From an uncultured Saprospiraceae bacterium (GTDB taxonomy: Bacteria > Bacteroidota > Bacteroidia > Chitinophagales > Saprospiraceae), in NCBI GenBank assembly GCA_937951615.1, contig CALFBH010000024.1:1-64000 (forward strand): a stretch of DNA of 64,000 nt. The letters run 5' to 3'. Below are positions 36,083 through 46,854 of this stretch, in pieces; within the stretch, counting starts at the first letter, position 1; each line of letters opens with the position of its first letter. A program made the translations under genes and the position numbers. The notes beneath the pieces were generated by a model. The model was not told where the DNA came from, made no database searches, and was given only the letters and a program-made list of their open reading frames with translations.

Positions 36083-37493
36083 TTAAATAGTCTTTTCCGG
36101 TTACGTCTTTTAGCCTGAATAGTTTGGAACTGATGATGGCAGTAACTTCTTCGCCTTCTGTCCGCAGTTTACTCACAATGCCCTTAAATTCTTCTTCATG
36201 CGTGAAATCACTATTGATTAACTCTTTGTCGATTTCATTGAACCGCTTTAAATCTTTCGTAGTATCAGGCCCGAATTTATGGAAAGTTTCCAGAATATTT
36301 TCATACACATAACTGTACGAATCGCCTGTATTGGATAAAATGACATCATCTAATACAGATTCTCCATTTTCAACTTTCAACTTATAAATCTTCGCATTGT
36401 CTATCGAATTTAAAATAAAAGGAGAATGGGTAGAAATGAAAATCTGAGCATTAGGGAATATTTTTTTTGTTAGTGGCAAAATTTTATATTGCCACTTTGG
36501 GTGAAGATGTACTTCGATTTCGTCTAATAACAAAATAATATCCTGCTCATTGACAGGGATTTCTTTATTTTCCCATGAAATTTTATCTAAGCGCATCAGT
36601 AGGTCACCCATCCAACTGAGTATAGAACGCAGCCCATCAGGCAAAACATCAAATTCAACTTCTTTGTCGTAGTATTTGGTGACAACTTGAAAGGGATTGG
36701 TCTTGATTTTAAAAGAGAATTTATTGTCTGTTAGTTCGGCAATACTGTCAATGAGACAGTTTAAACCTTCACGATACTTACTAGCAACTTCTTTATTGCC
36801 ATGTGTTTCTTCTATGGCAGCTTTAGAATATCGCGAAACAATCCAATTAGAAATATTAGAATTTTCATCATTTTTCTTATTAAATTCTAATGCGAGATCA
36901 AATGGATTAAAGTTTCTATGTTGGTTTGTTTCAATTTGAGCAGAATTTATAAATCGATAACCAGAATACCCAAATACAGCAAATTTAAACTTACGACGTT
37001 TGGTATAGTCATCAGTAGTGTCTATTAGGTAGTTATTTATCGCTTCATTTAAGTGAACTGAATCGCTATATAATTGTCGAATTTCTGAGACATTTTCATT
37101 GTTGATTGCTATGAGTTTATTTCTACGATGAAGCCCATCACATGTGGAACAACCGAATAGTAAAGTTTCGTGAATTATGTTTTTACTATTTCTGTCTTCA
37201 ATTGAGGAAAAAATGAAGCTTTTGGGAGTTGTTTCATCTATTTCATCCTCAAATAAATGATATCTTTTATGAAATGAATTACTGATGTATTTCTTGTGAT
37301 CTTCTCCTATTTCGGTAAATACAGGTAATGCGTTAAAATTACCAGCTAGTCCGTGCAAAATAGTCGTCTTCCCACTCCCATTAGGTCCCACAAAAATATG
37401 AATATCAGGATGCCCATCCTCAACAGAAAAATCAAATTTCTGCCCTTTAAACGGGCCAACATTCTGAATATATAACTGACTAACTCTTATCAT
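36069..37493 (-). CDS. ptuA: AAA ATPase, PtuA-like (Septu defence)
   Basis: A 474-residue SMC/ABC-type ATPase of the AAA_21 style. Walker A GPNGSGKT is at 36-43, a signature-like LPDGLRS at 283-289, Walker B LLLDEIEVHLHP at 320-331 and H-loop THSP at 354-357. A Cys pair, CSTC, lies near 114. It is the first gene of a two-gene operon with the HNH nuclease, the order and overlap seen in Septu PtuAB. The expected role is sensing phage infection and holding or activating the nuclease. A TAnnTTTG box lies 22 bp upstream. Confidence 0.8.
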   Translation of the reverse strand: MIRVSQLYIQNVGPFKGQKFDFSVEDGHPDIHIFVGPNGSGKTTILHGLAGNFNALPVFTEIGEDHKKYISNSFHKRYHLFEDEIDETTPKSFIFSSIEDRNSKNIIHETLLFGCSTCDGLHRRNKLIAINNENVSEIRQLYSDSVHLNEAINNYLIDTTDDYTKRRKFKFAVFGYSGYRFINSAQIETNQHRNFNPFDLALEFNKKNDENSNISNWIVSRYSKAAIEETHGNKEVASKYREGLNCLIDSIAELTDNKFSFKIKTNPFQVVTKYYDKEVEFDVLPDGLRSILSWMGDLLMRLDKISWENKEIPVNEQDIILLLDEIEVHLHPKWQYKILPLTKKIFPNAQIFISTHSPFILNSIDNAKIYKLKVENGESVLDDVILSNTGDSYSYVYENILETFHKFGPDTTKDLKRFNEIDKELINSDFTHEEEFKGIVSKLRTEGEEVTAIISSKLFRLKDVTGKDYLNGKN

Positions 37494-37514
37494 ACTATAA
37501 AATTATGTTCTCCA

Positions 37515-37522
37515 CAAAAATA
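37515..37522 (-). promoter_or_regulatory. -7 promoter element of the Septu-like operon
   Basis: TATTTTTG on the minus strand fits TAnnTTTG and lies 22 bp upstream of the ATPase ATG at 37493. Confidence 0.45.
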
Positions 37523-37540
37523 TAAATTAAATCCCAGAAA

Positions 37541-38319
<779 letters not shown>

Positions 38320-38380
38320 AAGGATGATAAAAACAAATTCAAAAAACAAATTCAAATTCAATTTGAACTTGTCGAATTTG

Positions 38381-40693
38381 ATGCGGTTTGAAGGTGTGCC
38401 AATATACATCTTTTTTGCAGGTATTTTGCTGCTATTTGGGAGTAGTTGTAATACGACCCGCCATCTGGCAGATGATGAGGTATTGCTGAACAAAAACATC
38501 ATAGAATTTGACGATGATTTGGACGTAGAAAAACGTCGAAAACTTCGGTATCAATTGTCGACCATCACCAAGCAAAAACCGAATACCAAATTTGTCGGAT
38601 TGATTCGCACCCGACTTTGGCTCTTCAATCGAACAAAAGATGCCAAATCCAGATTTAGAAAATGGCTGAGAAAACGGGTCGCAGAACCGCCCTCACTATA
38701 CAATGAAAAACTAGCAGAGGAAACTGCGGAGTCCATGCAATATTACCTCAATAACAAAGGCTATTTTAATGCCGTCGTCACACATAAAGACAACCTGCCT
38801 GATATAGATACCTTAGAAGGCAAAAAACGACAAAAAATTACAGAAGTCACTTATGTCGTGCGCCCCAATCGGGTCTACAGCATAGACAGCCTTTACTTCA
38901 ATACCGGACAAGCAGAAGTGCAGACTGTTTTTGAAACCGTGAAGGACAAAACGCTCCTTAAGCCAGGTAAACCAATTGACAGCCGCTTATTTGATGAAGA
39001 AAAAAATCGACTGGTCAGAGAGATGCGTAATTGGGGATATGCCTTCTTTTATCCCAATTATATCAAATTCCGTTCTTACGACAGCCTCGACTATAAAGCA
39101 GATGTAACCATAGAAGTGCTGCCACCGACAGACAGCACAAAACACGAATCTTATACGATTGACAAGGTATATATTTACCCCGATTATTATCCAGCGATTA
39201 CAGGCGCACGCAGCTATGATACCACGAATATTGATGGGTATGAATTTGTAATCGCAGAGAAAATTGGAGTAAGAACCAAGCCGATTCTAAATGGTGTTTT
39301 TCTAAAAAAAGGACAAATTTACACTCAGGAAGACTATGAGGATACCACACGTAAGCTGGATGACTTAGGAATTTATAAATTTGTCTCCGTCAGGTTGTCC
39401 AATCCTAAAGCGGACAATAAAGTAGATGTTTTTATTTTGCTGACGCCCAATAAAAAAATGGAACTTGGTTATGATGTGGAAGTGAATACAGATAATGAAG
39501 CCATCATGGGAACGGCATTTAGCACCAGCTATCGAAACCTTAATATCTTCAAAGGTGCTGAAGTCTTCCGAATCAATGGCAATTTCGGACTGGATTTTTC
39601 CTTGAAACAAGAGGACGCCGGCGGAAGATTTAGAGGGGTAGACGTAGGACTGGAAACTGAAATTTACCTGCCCAAGTTCCTGGTGCCTTTTGACTTGCCC
39701 GGTATCTCGCGCCGAAATGACCCAAAGACTCGCTTCGCACTCAATTATAATTACTTTGACCGGATAGAATATTTTAGAAGCAATTTATTTTCACTATCCT
39801 TTGGTTATGAATGGAACGAAACTTTTACCAAAAGCCACCGACTCAATCCTATTAATCTCAATTATTTTGATTTACAAAAAGTAAGAGGTCAGTTTCAGGC
39901 TATCCTGGACGGCAATACTTATCTGCAAAATAGTTTTACAGATCAATTGTTTCCTGGTATTAGTTATACCTATACTTACACCGGACAACCCAGAACAGAC
40001 GGAAGTTCCTGGTATTTCAGAGGAACTGCTGAAACAGCCGGCAATTCAATGGCTTTGGTGGATAATCTGATACAACCGGATAATACTTTTGAGCCAGGCG
40101 GGATTCCTTATTCGCAATTTGCTCGCCTCGATACAGATGTGCGTTATTATAAAAAAATAACCAGAAAAAGTGCGATTGCTGCAAGACTAGCAAGTGGTGT
40201 AGGAACAGCTTATGGACAATCAGAAGCCCTTCCTTATGTAAAACAATTTTTTGTCGGCGGACCATCAAGTATCCGCGCATGGCGTATCCGCGACTTAGGT
40301 CCAGGAGAATACCAGGATACCGATACATTAAGTCAGGCTTATCAGGCAGGTGATTTTAAGTTAGAAGCAAATTTAGAATATCGTTTTGATATTTTCAGTG
40401 TAGTAGAAGGTGCTTTGTTTGCAGATGCCGGAAACATCTGGTTGCTCAAAGACGATGGCGTAAGAACGAATGGCGTACTCACTTCCGATTTTTATCGTGG
40501 TATTGCAGTAGGCGTAGGTTATGGTATCCGACTAGATTATTCGTATTTCATTATTCGTTTTGACATGGCATATAAAGTGAAAAACCCTTTCCCGAATGAC
40601 CAAGGCAATTACCGCTTTTATCCAAATGGTTTCTTTCAGGACTTTAGTTTTAAAGATACTGTATTCAACCTGGCAATCGGATATCCTTTTTAA
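38381..40693 (+). CDS. BamA/TamA-family outer membrane lipoprotein
   Basis: The ATG at 38381 is chosen because it gives a lipoprotein signal (FFAGILLLFGSSC). Upstream in-frame ATGs at 38300 and 38324 add a Lys/Asn/Phe stretch encoded by the gaatttgaattt repeat and overlap the divergent gene. The product is about 770 residues. POTRA-like domains precede a 16-strand surface-antigen barrel; KQFFVGGPSSIRAWRIRDLGPG holds the conserved substrate-barrel loop motif, and the end FNLAIGYPF is typical. It probably inserts or exports outer-membrane proteins, like TamA or a BamA paralogue. Confidence 0.88.
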   Translation: MRFEGVPIYIFFAGILLLFGSSCNTTRHLADDEVLLNKNIIEFDDDLDVEKRRKLRYQLSTITKQKPNTKFVGLIRTRLWLFNRTKDAKSRFRKWLRKRVAEPPSLYNEKLAEETAESMQYYLNNKGYFNAVVTHKDNLPDIDTLEGKKRQKITEVTYVVRPNRVYSIDSLYFNTGQAEVQTVFETVKDKTLLKPGKPIDSRLFDEEKNRLVREMRNWGYAFFYPNYIKFRSYDSLDYKADVTIEVLPPTDSTKHESYTIDKVYIYPDYYPAITGARSYDTTNIDGYEFVIAEKIGVRTKPILNGVFLKKGQIYTQEDYEDTTRKLDDLGIYKFVSVRLSNPKADNKVDVFILLTPNKKMELGYDVEVNTDNEAIMGTAFSTSYRNLNIFKGAEVFRINGNFGLDFSLKQEDAGGRFRGVDVGLETEIYLPKFLVPFDLPGISRRNDPKTRFALNYNYFDRIEYFRSNLFSLSFGYEWNETFTKSHRLNPINLNYFDLQKVRGQFQAILDGNTYLQNSFTDQLFPGISYTYTYTGQPRTDGSSWYFRGTAETAGNSMALVDNLIQPDNTFEPGGIPYSQFARLDTDVRYYKKITRKSAIAARLASGVGTAYGQSEALPYVKQFFVGGPSSIRAWRIRDLGPGEYQDTDTLSQAYQAGDFKLEANLEYRFDIFSVVEGALFADAGNIWLLKDDGVRTNGVLTSDFYRGIAVGVGYGIRLDYSYFIIRFDMAYKVKNPFPNDQGNYRFYPNGFFQDFSFKDTVFNLAIGYPF

Positions 40694-40709
40694 ACTTAAT
40701 ACAAAAAAA

Positions 40710-41222
40710 TTGAACACCTTAAATAAAGAAACAATCCACCCCGTTTACCTCCACTTAGGCAGCAACCTAGGCGACCGCCTACGCTATCTGCTAAAAGCCA
40801 AATTCCTCATCAACAAACACATCGGACATATTAAAACCCTCTCAGAAGTATATGAAACGGCAGCATGGGGCAAAACCGATCAGCCCGACTTCTATAATCA
40901 AGCAATTCTGGTCATCACACAACTCACGCCAGCAGAAGTATTAACAGAAATCCATCAAATAGAAAATATACTGGGACGCAACCGCAAACCCGAAAACCAT
41001 TGGGGGGAGAGAACAATAGACATCGATATCCTTTTTTATAATAATCAAATCATAAACAGCCCTTCCTTAACGATTCCACATCGACATTTACAGGATCGCA
41101 ATTTTGTCCTGATTCCACTTTGTGAGATTGCACCCAATTTTATCCATCCTGTTTTGGGGAAAAGCATACAAGAACTTCGTAAATTGTGCGCTGATGATTC
41201 TGAGGTTAAAAAATGTGAATAG
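40710..41222 (+). CDS. folK: 2-amino-4-hydroxy-6-hydroxymethyldihydropteridine pyrophosphokinase
   Basis: HPPK motifs are clear: VYLHLGSNLGDR at the N-terminus and GRNRKPENHWGERTIDIDIL, with conserved His/Trp/Arg/Asp residues for pterin, ATP and magnesium. TTG at 40710 starts the protein at the usual length (170 residues). The ATG candidates at 40596 and 40626 lie inside the preceding barrel gene and would add an unrelated N-terminus. It transfers pyrophosphate from ATP to the pterin in folate synthesis. The deoxynucleoside kinase gene follows with 3 bp spacing. Confidence 0.9.
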   Translation: MNTLNKETIHPVYLHLGSNLGDRLRYLLKAKFLINKHIGHIKTLSEVYETAAWGKTDQPDFYNQAILVITQLTPAEVLTEIHQIENILGRNRKPENHWGERTIDIDILFYNNQIINSPSLTIPHRHLQDRNFVLIPLCEIAPNFIHPVLGKSIQELRKLCADDSEVKKCE

Positions 41223-41225
41223 TTG

Positions 41226-41882
41226 ATGGAACCGCTGTCCCTACATTATAATTTTATCGCCATTGAAGGCAATATTGGCGCAGGCAAAACAACCCTTAGC
41301 CAAATGTTGTCCCAAGACTTTAATTCCCGGCTGATATTAGAAGAGTTTTCTGATAATCCTTTTCTACCTTTATTTTACAAAGACCCCGACAGGCATGCTT
41401 TTTCAGTCGAGTTATTTTTTATGTCAGAACGCTATCAACAAATTCAGAAAACGATGTTGGAGCAGGATTTATTCCAACAAAAAACCATTGCAGATTATTA
41501 TTTTATCAAGACCTTGCTCTTTGCAAATAATACGCTGACAGGAGAAGAATATCGACTTTTTCAACGCTTTTTCAATATTCTGAACGCCAATTTTCCCAAA
41601 CCTCAACTACTCGTTTATTTGCATCGTTCCGTACCTAAGATCATAGAAAATATCCGTAAAAGAGGACGGGACTACGAGCAGGAAATCAGTGCGGATTATC
41701 TTGCTAAAATACAAACAGCTTATCTGGAATACTTTAAAATAGAAAACGACATTCCTATTCTTATTATGGATGTTGAAAATGTAGATTTTGTTGAAAATGA
41801 GCAGCATTATCAGATTATTCGAGATTGTATCAACCGTCCTTATAATGTCGGAATTCATCGAATTAGTTTGAGTGACTGGTAA
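41226..41882 (+). CDS. deoxynucleoside kinase
   Basis: About 218 residues from ATG 41226 (a TTG lies directly before it). The P-loop GNIGAGKTT begins at residue 15; EEFSDNPFLPLFYKDP and SERYQQIQ match dNK substrate-binding segments, and a lid region RKRGRDYEQ follows. It phosphorylates deoxynucleosides for salvage. The folK-dNK order is common in Bacteroidota, where the two are sometimes fused. The stop is only three bases from the convergent phosphodiesterase gene. Confidence 0.9.
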   Translation: MEPLSLHYNFIAIEGNIGAGKTTLSQMLSQDFNSRLILEEFSDNPFLPLFYKDPDRHAFSVELFFMSERYQQIQKTMLEQDLFQQKTIADYYFIKTLLFANNTLTGEEYRLFQRFFNILNANFPKPQLLVYLHRSVPKIIENIRKRGRDYEQEISADYLAKIQTAYLEYFKIENDIPILIMDVENVDFVENEQHYQIIRDCINRPYNVGIHRISLSDW

Positions 41883-41885
41883 ATT

Positions 41886-42398
41886 CTAAGAAGGCTGCAA
41901 AACACCCCGATTCCCCAACTCAATAACTTCAAGGTTGAAAATCCGACTCCCTTCTATAGAAAAGCGTACCAGTGTTTTGACTTGATGAAATCCCTGAATG
42001 CCGCAGGCGCCTGGGTTGATGTGAAGTAAACTAAGTTTTTTGTCTGGCATGACTTTCAGAATATGTGAATGCCCGGTAATAAATAATTTGGGTGGCTTGG
42101 CTCGAATCAATTCGCGCACACGCTTATTATACCGACCAGGATAGCCGCCAATATGTGTCATCCAAACTTCTACGCCTTCACAATAAAACCGTAAGTCTAA
42201 AGGATAACGCTGACGCAATTTTGCACCATCAATATTTCCATAAACAGCCCGAAAAGGTCTGAAATCTTCTAATTGGTCGGCTAATTTGACTGTGCCAATA
42301 TCGCCTGCATGCCAAATCTCATCACAGTCATCAAAATACTTAAATACTTTCTTGTCCAGATAACCATGTGTATCGGAAAGCAGCCCGATTTTTTTCAT
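41886..42398 (-). CDS. YfcE/MJ0936-type metallophosphodiesterase
   Basis: A 170-residue calcineurin-like phosphoesterase with all metal-binding motifs: LSDTHG (8-13), HAGDIG, GNIDG, a His in THIGGYP, and GHSHI. The size fits the MJ0936/YfcE single-domain family, which hydrolyses phosphodiesters in vitro. The physiological substrate is unknown. It is convergent with the deoxynucleoside kinase gene. Confidence 0.9.
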   Translation of the reverse strand: MKKIGLLSDTHGYLDKKVFKYFDDCDEIWHAGDIGTVKLADQLEDFRPFRAVYGNIDGAKLRQRYPLDLRFYCEGVEVWMTHIGGYPGRYNKRVRELIRAKPPKLFITGHSHILKVMPDKKLSLLHINPGACGIQGFHQVKTLVRFSIEGSRIFNLEVIELGNRGVLQPS

Positions 42399-42462
42399 TA
42401 TGCGTATTTGTTACAAGTCATCTATGATAATTTTTGGAATTTGGAATGTCCCATTTTGAAGT

Positions 42463-42930
42463 TTAATTATGCACCCGATTTGCATCAGTTTCAGGAGTTT
42501 CAAGGACTTCGCCTGTTATAGTGAGTATTTCCGGTTTTCTCACATCATGGATAAAAACCTTGACTAGTTTGACAAACTCGCCTGGTTTGGCAGCATTAAA
42601 TTCAATTTCTATAATACTGGTTTCGCCTGGTGGAATTGCATCGTAAGTCCAGCTTGGCGCAGCACAGCCGCAAGTCGTGCGTACATTATCGAGTGTAATC
42701 GGCTTATCAGACTTGTTCGTAAATTCAAATTCATGAATAACAGGTGCATCCTGCGGAATTTGACCAAAATCGTGCTTCATCGAAGATGACCAGGCAATAT
42801 CTGCTTTTTCGATACGAGGCTTGGCTTTCATGACCATCTGGTCAAAAATATCCTGTGCAGTACTTTCTATAGAAGAAAGAAGAAAGAACATAGCGAAGAG
42901 CATGGTGATGTACTTTGTCATCTTAATCAT
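42463..42930 (-). CDS. DUF1573 domain exported protein
   Basis: A 155-residue protein with signal peptide (MLFAMFFLLSSIESTAQ) and one DUF1573 immunoglobulin-like domain: HDFGQIPQDAPVIHEFEFTN, then the characteristic TTCGCAAPSW and an IPPGE turn. Such proteins are common in Bacteroidota envelopes, and their function is unknown. ATGs at 42930 and 42921 are both possible. Confidence 0.88.
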   Translation of the reverse strand: MIKMTKYITMLFAMFFLLSSIESTAQDIFDQMVMKAKPRIEKADIAWSSSMKHDFGQIPQDAPVIHEFEFTNKSDKPITLDNVRTTCGCAAPSWTYDAIPPGETSIIEIEFNAAKPGEFVKLVKVFIHDVRKPEILTITGEVLETPETDANRVHN

Positions 42931-43106
42931 TTTTAACCTTTAACGAATAGGGGCGTTCTTTTGTTCGCGGATAGGAACGATATTTATTTTATCATTATTG
43001 CGATTTCTGTGCCGAATTTTAAAAAATGGAAATAAAAATGCTTTTTTTACGATAAAGTTTACACGCACAGATTACTGATTTATTTCATTTTTCTATTGGT
43101 TTAGAG

Positions 43107-43114
43107 TATATTTG
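43107..43114 (+). promoter_or_regulatory. -7 promoter element
   Basis: TATATTTG fits TAnnTTTG and lies 57 bp upstream of the start at 43171. The rest of the 240-bp gap holds nothing recognisable. Confidence 0.5.
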
Positions 43115-43170
43115 AAATGTTCTTCCCAAAAGATTTCCCCCTATTTTACTCGACCTAAAAGCTATTAATA

Positions 43171-45393
43171 ATGAAGTGTGTGATAATGCGCAGTTTCTGC
43201 GTGTCCTTATTTCTTATATGTTTATTTTTCAATGCGAAAGCAACCCATATTGTCGGCGGAGATTTGTCATACCAATGTATTGGCAATGACCAATATATAG
43301 TGACCGTAAAAATATATCGGGATTGTTATTTCGGACAAGCAGAATTTGACAATCCTATTCGAGTAACGGTATTTAATGGTGTAAATGGAGACAATCAATA
43401 CGACATTTTATTTTTGACACTCGATGAAGTAAACAACATTCCATTCAACTCGAACAATCCCTGCCTAAGTCCACCACCCAACGTATGTGTAGAGGAAGGT
43501 ATCTATGAACAGGTGATTACTTTACCTTATGATCCAAATGGTTATCACCTCGCCACGCAGCGTTGTTGTAGAAATAATACCATCAACAATATTTACAATC
43601 CCTCAACGACTGGTGTGACTTATACTATTTATATTTCAGATTTGGCGCAGAGTACTTGCAATGCTAGTCCGGTATTCAATGACTTTCCACCATTAATCAT
43701 CTGTGGCAATGAGGAATTGCTTTTTGATCATTCTGCCAGCGATGCCGAAGGTGACCAGGTCGTCTATAGCTTTTGCTCGCCACTTATAGGGGGTTCATTG
43801 AGCGATCCGGTGCCTTTTGCAGCCACACCGCCACCATTTACCCCGGTTACTTTTATCAGCCCACCTTATGCTCCGACCAATCCACTCAATGGTTCTCCAC
43901 AGGTTACCATTGATGCCAATACCGGACTCATAACAGGTACGCCGAACACCTTTGGACAATTTGTCGTAGGCGTATGTGTAGAAGAATATAGAAATGGCGC
44001 ATTGCTAAGTGTGACTAAGCGAGATTTTCAGTTTAATGTCGTGCAGTGCCTTCCGCCTATAGTAACGGCAACACCTTCTGTACCAGATTGCCCTAGTGGG
44101 GCACAAGGTAGCATCGAATTGAACATTACAGGCGGTACGCCGGATTATCAACATTCATGGAATAATGGAACAACGGGTGCAGATGGAACTGGAACAAGCA
44201 TCAATAATTTATGGGGCGGAACTTATGATATTACCATAACAGATGATTTGGGCTGCATAGCCACTACAAGTACAATTGTGGAAGACATCAACCCGATAGA
44301 TATTAATGTATTAGTAGACTCTTTAGATTGCGGTATAGGCTTTATTGATTTTCTTGCGCAAGGCTTGAATGGAACACCGCCTTATACCTATCAATGGACT
44401 GGATTAGGAAGCAATCCTGCGCAAACTATATTTTTTGGAAATAATGCATCCTATTATGTGTCGGCGACGGATGCAGAAGGCTGTACAGCTGGCACTTTTG
44501 TATCGGCTGCCCCTTATGGCGCAGATCCCGATGGAGACGGAAAACCCAATGCCTGCGATACCTGTCCTGACCTGGACAATCTGCTTATTGGTACGCCTTG
44601 TGATGATGGCGACTCGCTGACAACCAATGATGTTTATAGACTAGATTGCATCTGCGCTGGCATCCCTTCCTGCGTTTCAATCGATATTAAGGTTTTGCTG
44701 GAAGGTGCTTATAATCCACTGGCGGGAGAAATGAAAACTTCGCTCAATTCACGCGGACTGCTCCCTGGACAAACACCTACAAATCCTTATGCTACACCAT
44801 ATCCTGCCGGACAACCTTATGACAGAATCCCCTGGGATTATCTAGGAGCAGAAGGTCTGGGCTGGACTAGTAGTAATTACACCCCCGAAGTTGTAGACTG
44901 GGTGCTGGTTTCTTTCCGAACAGGAACGGCTAAAAACACAGAAACTGCGATAGGCGCAGGTTTGCTACTCAAGGACGGCAAGGTTGCTTTTACCGAACAG
45001 TGCATATTGCCGTACAAGCAGGGCGCAGACTCCGCCTATGTGGTAATCGAACATCGAAATCACCTCGGTATCATGTCGCCAGAACCAGTGTATATACAGG
45101 ATTATACTTTAGTTTATGATTTCAAATACGCAGACTCTTACAGAGATCCCACCAGTTTTGGACAAAAACAATTGCCTTCCGGGGAATGGGTCATGTACGC
45201 AGGAGATGGTGACCAGACTCAGGACTTCCCAAGTTTTGATATTAGCGGACTGGATAAAAATAAATGGCAAGAAGAAAATGGTACTTTTGATTTCTATATA
45301 GAATCTGATTATAATTTTGACGGCGAAGTCAATGGTGGCGATAAGGTCTTGTGGATGTTGAATAATGGGGTCAGCTCGCGCGTGCCGAGGTAA
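43171..45393 (+). CDS. secreted SprB-repeat protein with C-terminal dockerin-like module
   Basis: A 740-residue protein with signal peptide ending near KATHIVGG; the ATG at 43186 is an alternative start. Residues about 25-295 are the Cys-rich N-terminal module of many Bacteroidota surface proteins (THIVGGDLSYQC, VKIYRDCYFG, TQRCCRNNT). A SprB repeat (about 305-370, LNITGGTPDYQHSWNNGTT) and a second related repeat follow, then a short acidic calcium-loop stretch (DPDGDGKPNACDTC). Residues 501-740 are the module shared with 1408-3141 and 28790-33403, ending in DYNFDGEVNGGD. It is probably an adhesin or gliding-type surface protein. A canonical type IX sorting domain is not seen. Confidence 0.82.
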   Translation: MKCVIMRSFCVSLFLICLFFNAKATHIVGGDLSYQCIGNDQYIVTVKIYRDCYFGQAEFDNPIRVTVFNGVNGDNQYDILFLTLDEVNNIPFNSNNPCLSPPPNVCVEEGIYEQVITLPYDPNGYHLATQRCCRNNTINNIYNPSTTGVTYTIYISDLAQSTCNASPVFNDFPPLIICGNEELLFDHSASDAEGDQVVYSFCSPLIGGSLSDPVPFAATPPPFTPVTFISPPYAPTNPLNGSPQVTIDANTGLITGTPNTFGQFVVGVCVEEYRNGALLSVTKRDFQFNVVQCLPPIVTATPSVPDCPSGAQGSIELNITGGTPDYQHSWNNGTTGADGTGTSINNLWGGTYDITITDDLGCIATTSTIVEDINPIDINVLVDSLDCGIGFIDFLAQGLNGTPPYTYQWTGLGSNPAQTIFFGNNASYYVSATDAEGCTAGTFVSAAPYGADPDGDGKPNACDTCPDLDNLLIGTPCDDGDSLTTNDVYRLDCICAGIPSCVSIDIKVLLEGAYNPLAGEMKTSLNSRGLLPGQTPTNPYATPYPAGQPYDRIPWDYLGAEGLGWTSSNYTPEVVDWVLVSFRTGTAKNTETAIGAGLLLKDGKVAFTEQCILPYKQGADSAYVVIEHRNHLGIMSPEPVYIQDYTLVYDFKYADSYRDPTSFGQKQLPSGEWVMYAGDGDQTQDFPSFDISGLDKNKWQEENGTFDFYIESDYNFDGEVNGGDKVLWMLNNGVSSRVPR

Positions 45394-45566
45394 TTGTGAT
45401 TCGTTGGTTTCGTATCTTCTCTCTTCTGACAGTGAAGCAGTCTCGCCTCTAAGTGGCCTGCTTTGCCACGACATCAAAAAATAGAACCGGATGTTATCCC
45501 TTTGGATTACACCCGGCTACTCACACTAAAACTGCGTCTTTGGAAAGCGATATACTTTCCTATATT

Positions 45567-46691
45567 TTAGGTTAGCGATTCATCGCTAATAATTGGAAGC
45601 GTAAAATAGAAGGTTGAACCCTCTCCTTGTTTGGATTCGACCCAGATATTTCCTTTGTGTTTATCTATGATTTTTTTACAAATAATGAGGCCCATTCCTG
45701 AAGCATAAGGATTATTTTTATGCTTTTTTGGGCCGGAAGCTATATCGAATAAGGTTTCTGCTTGACTTGAGTTAATACCTGTTCCTGTGTCTTGGATAGA
45801 AAATTGAAAGTGTCGGTTGTGCTTAGTTGTAGTTATGTTAATCTGCGGGACCTGATCTACTTTTTTATAGATAAGGGCATTTGCGATAAGCGCCTCAAAT
45901 ACCTGAGCCATCAACTCAAAATCTGCCTGTACAGTAGTTAGGGAGTCGGCTTTGATTATAGCTTTTGTGTTTTTTATCATGGTGTCCAGGTTATTCCTGG
46001 CTAATTCCAATACTTCATTGAGATCAACGGCGTCAAATTGGGGTTGCTTTACGTCTATCGCTATATAATTACTGAAACTTTTAACGAGCGCATTGATACG
46101 TTTGATGGCACCTTCTGTATAATTGAGGTAATCAAGCGTAGCTTCATTTTTGACTTCTTTAATGCTTTTTTTGAGCAATTGATTATAATTGCTGATGATT
46201 CTGATAGGTGCTTTTATATCGTGGACAACATGCCTCAGAAAAACTCTGGTTTCATGTTTTAAAGTGATGATCGCATTATTTGCTGAAACGCTTGGAGGCT
46301 GTTTTTTATATCGGGCTTCATGGTATTTTAAGGCATTTTTATAATCTTTTTGTGCCTTATAAGTTTCGTAGAGCAGGTACAAAATATCAGATTGTTCGAG
46401 TCCACAGGTTTTAGCTACTGCAAGGGCATTATGATACTGTGTCAGTGCTTCTGACAACCTTTTGAGCTGACTGTATGCCTTTCCTAAGGAACAATAACTT
46501 TTGATGATAAGCTCAGGCTGCTGCAATCGCAGACTGATTTCGACGGCCTGCGATAAACTACCGAGGGCGTTTTGTGGATGTGTGGATAACTGCTCTTCAC
46601 CCAAACGGATGAAATAAGTCGATTGATTTTTGTCTCCTGCTGCCTGGGAACGAGCCTGGGAAACTTCTGAATTCGAAGGTGTTTTTTGCAT
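45567..46691 (-). CDS. soluble TPR-containing sensor histidine kinase
   Basis: A 374-residue protein with no signal peptide or membrane helix. Residues about 25-130 form TPR-like helix pairs. A HisKA domain with phospho-acceptor His157 (HVVHDIKAPIR) follows, then an HATPase domain with N-box region EALIANALIYKK, G1 DTGTGI and G2 GMGLIICKKII. It probably senses a cytoplasmic or protein signal through the TPRs. No response regulator gene is adjacent. It lies beside the polysaccharide genes, but its stop/start spacing of 160 bp argues for separate transcription. Confidence 0.88.
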   Translation of the reverse strand: MQKTPSNSEVSQARSQAAGDKNQSTYFIRLGEEQLSTHPQNALGSLSQAVEISLRLQQPELIIKSYCSLGKAYSQLKRLSEALTQYHNALAVAKTCGLEQSDILYLLYETYKAQKDYKNALKYHEARYKKQPPSVSANNAIITLKHETRVFLRHVVHDIKAPIRIISNYNQLLKKSIKEVKNEATLDYLNYTEGAIKRINALVKSFSNYIAIDVKQPQFDAVDLNEVLELARNNLDTMIKNTKAIIKADSLTTVQADFELMAQVFEALIANALIYKKVDQVPQINITTTKHNRHFQFSIQDTGTGINSSQAETLFDIASGPKKHKNNPYASGMGLIICKKIIDKHKGNIWVESKQGEGSTFYFTLPIISDESLT

Positions 46692-46854
46692 TTCTCAAAA
46701 ACTTGATCTGTGATGGTGTACTATGATAATCAATGAAGAATTATAGTTGTATAAACCTATACGTAGTTTGTTGCTATATGTTTCATTATTATTTACTTTT
46801 TTTAATTTTTTCGCGAAGAAAAAAACTAGTGGAAATTTAAGACAGGGAGCAAAA

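Noticed and set aside
35411-37493. Retron or retron-associated Septu
   Set aside because: No reverse transcriptase or ncRNA-like segment lies next to the ATPase-HNH pair.
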